Assembly (NCBI GenBank): GCA_026874595.1
Contig: CM049311.1
Location: 55,617,676-55,681,675, forward strand
Reading direction: 5' to 3'
DNA: 64,000 nucleotides
From: Sipunculus nudus
Taxonomy: Eukaryota > Annelida > Sipuncula > Golfingiida > Sipunculidae
The notes below the pieces were generated by a model. It had not been told where the DNA came from, did not search any database, and saw nothing but the letters and a program-made list of their open reading frames with translations. Made by a program: the position numbers and the translations under genes. Shown piece after piece: positions 50,088-60,667 of this stretch (position 1 is its first letter; each line of letters opens with the position of its first letter).

Positions 50088-51045
50088 TTTTCTAGACACC
50101 CCCCCCCCCCCAGCCAGGTCAGTTGCCATGATGTCTGGACCCCACCTGTTTGTACTGAGTGACCTCTTGACTTGGCTGCATGAAGTCAAATCTGTTTTCA
50201 AATACAGAAAGCCATTTTCAATTGGCTACAATGCTTTTTTAAAAACTGTATTGACCAAATCTATTCTTATAAAACTGGCAGAACCCTACCATAGAATAAT
50301 TCTTGTTACGTTTAAACCAATCAGCTGAACAGTTTCATCATAAATCAGTGTATAAGCTAGAAGAGTTTAAAATTACATTTTCGCTTGTGAAAAACACATC
50401 AATGTAGGTGGCGCCACCAATACCTCAAAATCAGATATGACATATGTGACAAACATTGGTATAAAATTTAGTCATTATAGCTCTAGCCATTTCTGAGATT
50501 TTAATTTTAGTGTGCTTTTTTGGACAGATGACTAAGTTCAACCTCCTGTAATTCGGCCAAAAATCTCCGAACTGGAACCATTCGAACAAACTTGAGAGAG
50601 ATTGTTCCAGGGATCATTTCTGTGAAATATTGGACAATTTGGCTGGACAGTTTCAGAGAAGAAGATTTTTAAAGGTTTTTAAGCTTTTTCTCTATAAAAT
50701 CTAAATTAATGCAGATACCCAATAATAAGCTCCAGGGCACCAAGTTTCACATGTGATGAATTCTTACATGTAATTTGGAGCTGCTAGCTCAGACAGTTTC
50801 TGACTTACAGCCATGGACGGCGGAAAGCCAGCCCTGGACAGCGGACGGCGGATGGCTAACGACGGACGGAAGACGCTGCGCCATCGCATAAGCTCACAGG
50901 TTCGCTAAAAAAACTGGAAATGTACCGGTTTTGCTCACTGAAGATAGGTTAAAATGAATAATGCCATCTGTAGTTTATATACTAGTCTGTAAAAGTCACA
51001 TGATCAATGTTTGGTAAAGCACATTACAAATCGTAGGTAAAATAA

Positions 51046-53640
51046 ACAAGGTCTACAGGCCTAATGCGAACCTGTACATTGGGAAATACACCAGGTATAA
51101 TGCTTGACTTACAGTCAGCTGAGCTAAAAATGATTGTAGCTGGCACCACCAGTCTTGTAAACAACGAAGCTATCAGAGATATATACATATGCCCCAGTGC
51201 AGACTGATATATCAAACCCCTCCTGAGAAATAAGCAGGGACACACACTGTGCAAATATTATTGTAGGTGGCACCACCAGTCTTGTATACGACAAAGCTAT
51301 TCAATAGGTATAAATATGCCCAATTTCAGGATGATATATCAAATTCCTCTATAGAAATAAGCAGGCATAAAAGTCACAAACTGTGCAAAAGTCATTGTAG
51401 ATGGTGACACCTGTCTTGTGAACAAGAAACACATCAAAGACAGGTCAAAATATCAGGCCAATACATCAAACTTACCTTAAGTCTGATGCATGGGGCTGAC
51501 CATGCTTAGGTGAGAAAGGCAGTTGCCCCGAGTGAACTGTGATAAATTTGCTGGCTTAGGCTACTGCACTGAGTGAACTCATGACCTGCACCTGGCTAGA
51601 CTGGGTGAACTTTTGACCTGTACCTGGCTGCACTGAGTGAACTCTTGACCTGTTGCCTAATCTGATACAGTTGGCAGTCTGCCAAAGCTATAAATAGATT
51701 GGCTCCACATGCAGCCCTGAGAGGCATGACACCCATGAGGTGATCACATGGTGCCCATGAGGTGTTCACATGTCACCCATGAGGGGATCACATGCCTTGT
51801 GCTTGGCTGCACTGACTGAACTCTTGACCTGTATCTGGCTGCACTGAATGAACTCTTGATCTATTGCCAAATCTGAAACAGTTGGCAGTTTCTTAACCTA
51901 TTTAAATATACAGACACAATCTTAGCCTGTTGGCAAATCTGTTTACACATACTGAAAGACTTTGGCTAAAATGCATTTTTTCAAGCTGACATATCCATAA
52001 ACTTTTTATCAAAATATCTAGAATAATAAAAGATGCAGTTCTTTCATAAATAAGCTGAATCCCACAACATTTGATATGTTACAGATTATTGCATAAATTC
52101 TCAGGATAGTAGTTCCTGCTATTCTGAGAAATTATGGGTTAATGTACAGATGATCAATGATACCCATACAAAAAAAGGTCAATGCAGGTGGCACCACCAA
52201 TACCTGAATTTCATATATGGCTCATGTGACCAACACTGGCAGATGATAGCTCCGGCCATTTCTGATACTGTCAATTTAGTATGCTTTTTTTGGACAGATG
52301 ACTAGGGTCAACTTCCTGTAATTCGGCCAAAATTCATCGAACTTGATTCATTTGAACAAACTTGAGAGAGATGGTATAAAAGATTATTTCTGTGATTTTT
52401 TTTTAACAAATTGGCTTGACCGTTTCGAAGGAGAAGATTTTTAAAGTTTTTTAGCTTTTTCTCTATAAAATCTGAGAAAATGCAGATTTTTTCAGATGGC
52501 TAATTTTTTGCATTAAATTTCATGATGCTAGCTCCAGTCGTTTTCAAAATAGTATAGGTTAACATATACCAGTGATTGTAAACATTGCCTGGCATGAGGA
52601 ATATCTAAAATCATAAATCTACATTTTGTAAAAGTTTTTAAAAAACATTCTTATCAATATTGACCAAAGATAACCTGAAATCTAAATAATAATTATTCAG
52701 GGGATTATTCTTGTAAAGTATTAAACAAAATGGCCTTAGTGGCTTCAGTCAAAAAACGTTTTGCAGGTTTATAACTCATATGGGAAAATAAAGCAAATGG
52801 CCAAGTTAAGCTTCCCATAAGTCAGCCAAAAATCACTGAACCAAAACCATTTGAACAAACTTACCAACATCTAAGGATAATTAATGTGTGAGATTTAAGA
52901 ATTTGGCACAGTGGTTTTTAAGAAGAAGATCTTTGTAGCCACTGAGCTAAAATGGGCTGTTATGGCTTATGACTAAATTCAGCTTCCCATAACTCAGCCA
53001 AAAGTCATGGAACTGAAACCATTTGAACAAATTTCAGAAAGCACTTCCCTATGATCATTTCTGTGCGATATTAAACAATTTGGCCATATGGTTTCAGAGG
53101 AGAAGTTTTTTGTAGCTGTCAGTATGATACAGGCACTGATGACCCCCGGACAAAACAGGCCGATGCAGGTGGCGCCACCAATACCTCAATTTCAGATATG
53201 ATTCATGTGACCAACATTGGCATAAAATTTGGTGATGATAGCTCCAGCCGTTTCTTAGACTGTAATTTTAGTATGCTTTTTAGGACAGATGACTAAGTTC
53301 AACTAGCTGTAACTCGGACAAAAATCACCGTACTTAAACCATTCGAACAAACTTGAGAGAGATTGTTCCTGGCATAATATCTGTGAAATATTGGACAATT
53401 TGGCTGAACAGTTTCGGAGAAGAAGATTTTTAAAGCGTTTTTAGCTTTTCCCTATAAAATCTAAGAAAATGCAGTTAGCCAAAAAATAAGCAAAATCCGA
53501 TAGAGTTTTTTAGATGACTAATATTTTGCATAAAATTTCGTGATGCTTACTCTTGCCGTTTTCAAGATAGTATAGGTTAACGTACAGACGACGGACGACA
53601 GACGACGCCACACCATGGCATAAGCTCACAGGTTCGCTAA
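51046..53640 (-). mobile_element. Family I Helentron-like element (2.6 kb) with family II scrap
   Basis: The left end ACAAGGTCTACAGGCCTAAT / GCGAACCTGT is at 51046. The right end CATAAGCTCACAGGTTCGCTAA ends at 53640. It carries palindrome-headed units at about 51140-51420, the 32-bp and 22-bp minisatellites, a TATA-like motif at 51688, body palindromes near 52189 and 53168, and a GACGGACGAC microsatellite. At 51105-51127 the usual left flank is replaced by the last 23 bp of a family II right terminus. Confidence 0.8.
51105..51127 (-). other. Family II terminus embedded in a family I element
   Basis: GACTTACAGTCAGCTGAGCT+AA matches the terminal bases of family II copies (closest to 27317-27339). 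It is joined on the left to TATAATGCTT of the family I left flank and on the right to AAATGATTGTAGCTGGCACC of the family I repeats. A clean two-sided switch without extra bases is seen. Confidence 0.75.
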
Positions 53641-55622
53641 AAATGAAATACAACAATAAGCGAATATAAGTTTATGCTATCTCTCACATAATAGCTATCT
53701 TTTTTATTTCCTGGCTTGAGTAGGAAGAACTGAAAAAGATCATTTTGACTCAAGTCAACATAAGTGGCGATACTTGCAACGAACACTGACATACCAGTCA
53801 TGGGATTAATATGCTAGGTATTGGTCATAACATTATGAATACAAACACTTGTGATCAGCAAAGTTAAAATAGAGTAGAGACAAATCTTATAATAATTCAG
53901 CACACCTCATACTTATTTAGTCATTTTTTGATCATCTCCAATGAACAAGCCATGGAATGAAATGAGTTATATTTTTTTGGCTTGCACAAGTTAGGACAAT
54001 CTATAGCTTACAAACAAAATACCAGTCCAGTTATCAATATTACCACAAAACTTGGAGATGACAGTTGCAGCAGTTCCTGCTGTATTCGGTTACCAACATA
54101 ACGTTATATCTGTGTACATATTCTACTAGTATATATGGAGTATTTTTTCTTAAGGGTGAGGCAGAAGCGGGGTCTGCCCCCCCTCTTCAAGTTGCCACAT
54201 CTTTTTTAAAGGTTTCAGACAATGTTTTGTGTCCTGGAAACCCCCCCCCCCCCCCCTCCCTTTTTTCGGACCTGGGGACCTTTTTTACAACTTAGCCATC
54301 AGTACTGGCATGGACTCCTCCATTTTAAATCCTGGATTTGCCTCTGTGAGGGTATAAGAAAGTTTAACTGTAGGTAAACACCAATTTATCATAAATGATA
54401 CATCATTAAAAAGATGCTTGATATAAGTTTGGCATATAAAGTTGTATGAAGTAAATTTATAAAACCACTTGTTGTTTTTCCTAGAGGTGAGTGTTACTAT
54501 AAGAATCTATTACTTAAGCAGTATACACCAAGTGGCCATAAATAGCATGTCATACTGAAGCGTATGGTTTAAGCTATTATTTGAGACCATATTTGACTGG
54601 ATACGTTTTACATATTTAGTAGTATGGGGCTTATAACCACTCTGAAGTCGGTGTCCTTGAGATGAAAAAAAATATACGTCATCCGACATAAAACATCTAT
54701 TTATTCACTGAAAGCTACCACTTTCATACTGCTATCAGGCATTTTTATTACATACACATGTATACCTATCAAGCACACATGATGAAAATTTGTCACCAAA
54801 ATGGTACCAATGATCCAAATTTTTGGGGTCTGGCTGAAGTACTAATTATTAAGGTCTACATGGCCATAAAAATCATGGGTTAAACTGTGGACACATTATG
54901 GGTGGGACAAAATGCCATACAATTTGAAGCATATGTACAGAAATCTCCTTTCTTACACCCTAAAAAGTGATGGATGTTACTGTCCTCATCATCTGTGCTA
55001 TTCCTAAGTACTAACTGCATGATAAACACTTATTTTTTCCTTCTATAACCAAAAACACAGCCATGTACATACAGATTTAGCACAATTGGCCCATAAACAT
55101 AAAATTTTTAGAAAAGATAAAAGCAAAAGGCCCTGCTAACTTATGACAATAAAAAATTAAGTACATATCACTGAACTAAAACTGTGCACTTTTATGGAGT
55201 TTCAACTTTAGCTTCAGGAGTCTCTCATGATCAGATATTTTTTTGGAATATCATTATTTCAGCTATGTGACAGTAATATACATGTGCATAAAATAGCCAT
55301 GGAAATGAATGAACACCTGTCAATCATAGCATAAGAAAGAAAGTGGGGATTAACATCTACAACACAATTTTAATTTTTTTATTCAAATAAAAAGCTGTGA
55401 ACAAATCTATTTTCAAATGAGCAAACACTATATCTGAAAAATATATATTGTAAGGTGTAATGCATGAAAATTGTGGTATTAAACTATTTAATAATACACC
55501 TGAACATTTCCCTATTTGGCCCATCTGGATCATGAATATTATAATGTAAGTGATATTTTATAAGAATATTAAAATATATTATTCAAGCACATAAATGGGG
55601 GGAGGGATGTAGGTGATTTATT
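53641..55622. other. Spacer with one inverted dispersed repeat, no gene
   Basis: AT-rich. C16 tract at 54241-54256. 54716-54758 is a reversed copy of about 48174-48215 (core ATACTGCTATCAGGCATT). Nothing else is recognised. Confidence 0.35.
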
Positions 55623-56030
55623 CCCTTACCGAAAATTTTTATAAGTGCCATATATGTGAATGTTATATGGGACATATAAGGCACATATAAGGCACATATA
55701 TGTGCCATATATGTCCCTTATATCCAACCCTATAACTCCCATATATGTCACATATATGTCTGGTATATGGATTTTATATGCAAATTAGGTAGGAGCCTTA
55801 TATGTCACATATATGGGCCTTATATGTCACTTATAAGGCTTCCACGTATAGGTCCCCTATAACTCCCATATATGTCCCATATATGTGCCTTATAACTCCC
55901 ATATATGTCCCATATATGTGCCTTATAACTCCCATATATGTCCCATATATGTGACATATATGGGACCTATGTGCCATATATGTCCCTTATAAGTGACATA
56001 TAACTCACATATAAGTCCAGTGTATGCACC
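55623..56030. repeat. Left CATATATG-rich subterminal array
   Basis: A degenerate array of 10-30-bp words (CATATATGTCCCATATATG, CTTATAACTCCC) including three near-identical about 34-bp repeats at 55860-55960. The words are self-complementary, so the region could fold extensively. Confidence 0.85.
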
Positions 56031-56039
56031 TTCAGTGCT

Positions 56040-59000
56040 GTTTGTCAAAAGCTCAATTATTTTCTGTTGTATGTTCTGTTTTGAAAAGTGTTTACTCTTT
56101 TCTTTATTTCATAGAAATAAAGGTTTGTGTGTGTGTGTTTGTGTGGTGAGCATCTTGCACTGTGCAGTTCCTTGAAATCAAAGCTCGCCTGCAGTCACAC
56201 TTGGGGTCATCAACTTCATACAGTCATATGGACGCAAACACATGAAACAAAAAAGTATGAAACACAGTATCCAAAATTAATGTTTATTTACACATTTGTA
56301 AACTGAAAATAATATTTTTCATAAGATTTTTAACACTCCCTGGTTCAGTCAGATTTGAGAGTCTTGTCATTTTAGAGAATGAAGGCTGGAAGGAAATATA
56401 CACCCTTGCCACACTCTAAATCCTTTTCCTTCTATTCCTGTTTGACCTGTAAAAACAAATGTTACCAGTCTTAGTATACACATATAGTCATTATTGCTCA
56501 CAGTAATTATTTAATTAAATAAGCTTAAAGATAATCTTTTCACATTGATGCTTAGTATTGCTTTTCTTAACATTATCAATAGTTTACCTTATCTGGAGGC
56601 AACCCACAAGTCAAAAAAGAAAAGACTTTTATTTCACTGAAAGTACATCTGCTCTCTATCTAGGGGTTGTAAATGTTCTGAAAATATGCCTGTTTAACAT
56701 TTAGGATTATAAGTAAATAGAGTTGGACTTCTCATTTACTAACACAGGAAGAGTTTTCCAGTTTATATGCAGAATTTATACAAACAATACAGATTATCAA
56801 ATATACTGGTCACAGGACAGATACTGTGGCCTAAAGATGCTCGTAGGTTCAGAAAGTAGGTTACTCAGTTGAAACAATTTTAACATGTAAGCAAGCATAA
56901 TATATAAATGTTAACCACCAAATTTTTACTTCAGATATTGTATGCTCCAGCTATTTGATATAAAAAACTTACAAATCATAACATTGCCTATATGCTAAAA
57001 GATTAAAATGTTACTTTATATAATAAACTGAATATGCTTACCAGACAGTTCTTGCAAAGGCTGGAGATATCTAGGCTATTCTTATACTTTTACCACCATT
57101 TCTTCATACTGGTTCTAAGAAAAGTAAAGAAACCAAATCATAGAAACAAAGGTTGTTGGAAATAAATAATTAAGAACATGGAGTCTTGTATATTTTGACA
57201 TTTAAGTAGACAAATGGACTAAAAAAGGGCCTCACATCAAATCAAAGAACTAAAACAGTACATCAATGATATATTGGTTGTCAGTAATGTTAAAAATGAC
57301 ATCTTGACCTTTAATGGTGAAATGGCACTAAGAAATCATTCAAGGTGGACCAAAAAAATCCACTTTTGATTAACCTGTAAATTGAACAGGATTTGATTTC
57401 TCTTTGGGAATCAAAAGAGTACCTAATGAAATCATCCTTTGTGAAACAAAGTGTAGTGTCCGATGAAACCTTAAATGAAAAATAGTCAAGGAACCAAGTT
57501 CAATAAACATATGCTCATATAATTAAACCTATTCATGAGTGTCCTTGACCTTCTGATGTCACATTCTGATTAAATTCATATAAATGAATGACTTCATGGA
57601 TTGTTGTGAAACATATTGTGTTTATGGGACAGGGTCAATGTTTAATTCAGTGGTGGTTATGACACACACAAAATTACAAAAATAAAGCTTAATTTTATGG
57701 GCTTTTGTGTGATTGACTCCAAAGTAAAAATTACATGACTAGTTGAAATGTTTGGACAAGGTACAGCAAACCTCTCTTTAATCACAATCACATGAATTGT
57801 TATTGGTGGGCCTTATTCTGGCCTAAAACATGTTAAAACTGCCAATTTATACTGATCGAACTAATGCCTTCTGAAGAAACGGACTTGGTGGATTCTCTGT
57901 TTACATCTCAATTGACCTTGTTTTGGGCCAAATATCAGCCACAAATAATGATTCATGCGGCTGTACTTCAATTTGATCCAAAAATGGTTGTGTTTTAAAG
58001 CAGCCACCAAAATTGATACAGATTGTATAACACCAGCAATGAGCAACAGTGTTTAAAAAATGTTTACTTTTTTTAGAAAAAAAAAAACTTTTGAGCATGT
58101 GAAATGAACCATTCTTAACCACTTTATGACTTTTGAGCACTCTAGCACTTAAGCTTTATGTGATCATGTCACAGGGATATTCAGAAATTACATCAACATG
58201 TACACCCAACTACAAATAGCATCACTAAAAAGGGCATGTTCTTAGCTTTATGTTGATGTATAGAACATGCACATTGTCACTAAATAGAGGCAACAGCTTT
58301 AGCTTTTGACAGGAGCTGGTATTTTGTAAATATGGACCACCTAATAGAGAATGAAACACATAATTGTGTATTTTCAGGGCAAAACAAGATGAGTGAAAGT
58401 CATCTTTATACTATCACTGATTTAAACATGCAAAAAGAACTGAAATAATGCAAGAGTACTCACCAATGAGACATTTTTCAGCTATAAATTCCCCTTCTGG
58501 TTGACAAACCCAGCTTGTTCCAAATATGATCCCAACGGTTACCGGATGTTGTCATTCACACAGGAATGCAATCTCTTTGTCCCGGGGAACACAGCAAGTA
58601 CAGCTGAGACAGCTAGCTATAGACCTTGGCCTTATCAGTAACAGTCATGGGGGGGGGGGAGGGGTGTTACATATATCTGTGAATACAGTATTACTACTCA
58701 GTACTGAGCCTGAAGAATTCTGGTTATTGTCACTATAAGGATGCAGACATTTGTTTTTGTAAAATAACAATGCTTTGATAAATATTGTTGATTTTGTATG
58801 GCAATATTTTACAGCTTGAAGGCAGGTGTGTTTTAGCTGTTAGAACTATATAATTTGAATCCAATGAAATATTAGGATAATGTTTAGGGTTTACCATAAT
58901 TGGTCAGTAGCATACAACATCAATACCCAATTTAATATTCTGTATTTATGAAGTAGTTATCAGTGATAACAGGATTCTGAAGTACTTGTATATAAACTAC

Positions 59001-59389
59001 AGAATCCAAAAGAAATAATGTTTCTTATAATATATAAATGCCACAAAATATAAACAATATGTATTTTTATATTGTGTTTTGATTAAATTATCTTTTTCTG
59101 CATGAATACTAGTGTTAAATGTTTACATCACTTAAGGAATAAATCAGATAAAAAAGTAGCAGAATATAATTCCTAATTATTAGTATCATTTTTCAATATA
59201 CTTAAAATTCTGAGGAAGCTGGTTATTTTGACTCCCATATTACCATACTTCTTCATTATTTATTCAGTTTACTTCATTTTGTTTGAAAAACATAAACAGT
59301 TGGGACTTAGAAGTTTCTGCAGCATTTTTGTTCTCTTGAAAATTTCTAAGTCCTATCCTGTAGCACAAAAAGCCTCAAAGTATATAAAC
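56040..59389. other. Interior between CATATATG arrays, no gene recognised
   Basis: AT-rich unique-looking sequence with a short GT-rich microsatellite (56125-56145) and a G11 tract near 58649-58659. Open frames here are under 82 codons and show no domain that I recognise. Confidence 0.3.
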
Positions 59390-59697
59390 ATATAACTGAC
59401 ATATAACTGACATATACAGAGCTCCTTCATGTGCATGCTACCTAACAGCTCCCATACAAGTCACATATAACTGAAATATAGAGAATAGCTTTAGGTGTGA
59501 CTCCCTTATAGCTGACATATAACAAACATACAACTCCCTTATAACTCACATATAACTATGCCTGGCTAAACATATAGCTGCAATATAAATATAACTCACA
59601 TACACAGCACTTATATGGGAAATATAAGGGACATATAAGGCCCTTATATGGGACATATAAGGCACATATATGTGAGTACTTTTCATTTTCGTAAGGG
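59390..59697. repeat. Right CATATATG-rich subterminal array
   Basis: Words ACATATAACTGACATATAACTG, CCCTTATAACTCAC and GGACATATAAGGC, complementary in arrangement to the left array, ending in GTAAGGG. Confidence 0.8.
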
Positions 59698-60667
59698 TTA
59701 ACATTCCAGCACACCAACTTTGAACATTCTCAAATAAGATTTTGTGACCAACTAAAACATATCAGGCTACAGCAGTTTGTGAATATGAGATCTATACTTT
59801 TACCATGATCATTAGTTGGCTATTTGAAAGCTGTTGACAGTTCAGTAGTTTACACTATCCAATTAAATCCATTGTTTTTAAATATATACAAACATAATAT
59901 TCCCATCCCACAGGTGCAAGGACCTGATTGAGGGGGGGGGGGGCAGGGAGAATGAGAGTTTAAAAATACCTGTGTACCTCTGTATATTTTTTTCTTTATT
60001 TACCAGTAATAAATTTAATGCAGTTGCAAGAAGAAAATTGTCCCAAACAAATACTCAGTGGCAGGAAGTGAGGAAAGTTACAACACCTTTGCGTAAAAAT
60101 ACAGGATACAAAATTTAATCCAAAAGTGTTTACAGATAAAATCAAGGGACCCATGGGTCACATCGCTCAGCTGAATTTTGAAAATATTAGTAACTGCAAA
60201 ATGCTTTTATTTCTTTTGGTTTTTCATGTATATTATCATTTGAAAAGCTATGAGAAAATGGCCCTGCTAAGATGTAAAAATGAAACTCTGTAAATTATAG
60301 AATAATGGACATGAGCTTAACCATTTAGTGATGCAACATGGGAAAAAATGGGCCTAAGGTAAGTGTTATATAAAAGTAACATTTCATAAACAAATAATGT
60401 GTGAAGGTAATTAAGTTTTCAAAAGTTAAATATATGGCCATGTGAGTTAAAAATTAATCCCACATAGTTTGACCAATATTCCTAATTTTAATACTAAGTT
60501 AACAGTGTTTTTACACCTAGGCCCCACCAACTTTAAGAGATATGAATGAAATGCTACAAAGTATTTATATCTTCTTAAATCTTGTCAGTGAGCACTTACA
60601 TAAGATCCTTATATTTTATCACATTTGAATATTAGGATTAAATTCCTGAACATTTTTTTTCTTTTAA
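59698..60667. other. Spacer with a family II-type left-end fragment
   Basis: G12 tract at 59932-59943. A hairpin end CAAGGGACCCATGGGTCAC..GCTCAGCTG starts at 60143 without a matching right end. The remainder is AT-rich and unassigned. Confidence 0.4.

Larger units (their letters stand above)
48476..50908 (-). mobile_element. Family I Helentron-like element (2.4 kb)
   Basis: The left end ACAAGGCCTACAGGCCTAAT / GTGAACCTGTGCA at 48476 is of the 12295 type. The right end CATAAGCTCACAGGTTCGCTAA ends at 50908. It contains a satellite-like array of about four dimers (48800-49780), a GACGTCTAGA-rich stretch with a perfect 22-bp palindrome (50066-50087), a C13 tract, only a remnant of the 32-bp minisatellite, a palindrome GGTGGCGCCACC at about 50408, and a GGACGGCGGA microsatellite at 50815-50875. 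Confidence 0.8.
55623..59697. mobile_element. Candidate DNA transposon with CATATATG-rich termini
   Basis: The left edge CCCTTACCGAAAATTTTTAT and the reverse complement of the right edge, CCCTTACGAAAATGAAAAGT, form an imperfect terminal inverted repeat. Both edges continue into 300-400 bp of degenerate words such as CATATATGTCCC, TTATAACTCCC and ACATATAAGG, in opposite orientation. TTAA follows the right edge (59698-59701), as for piggyBac-type insertions, but TATT stands at the left, so no target duplication is preserved. The 3.3-kb interior shows no transposase motif. The two edges might instead be independent short elements. Confidence 0.45.
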
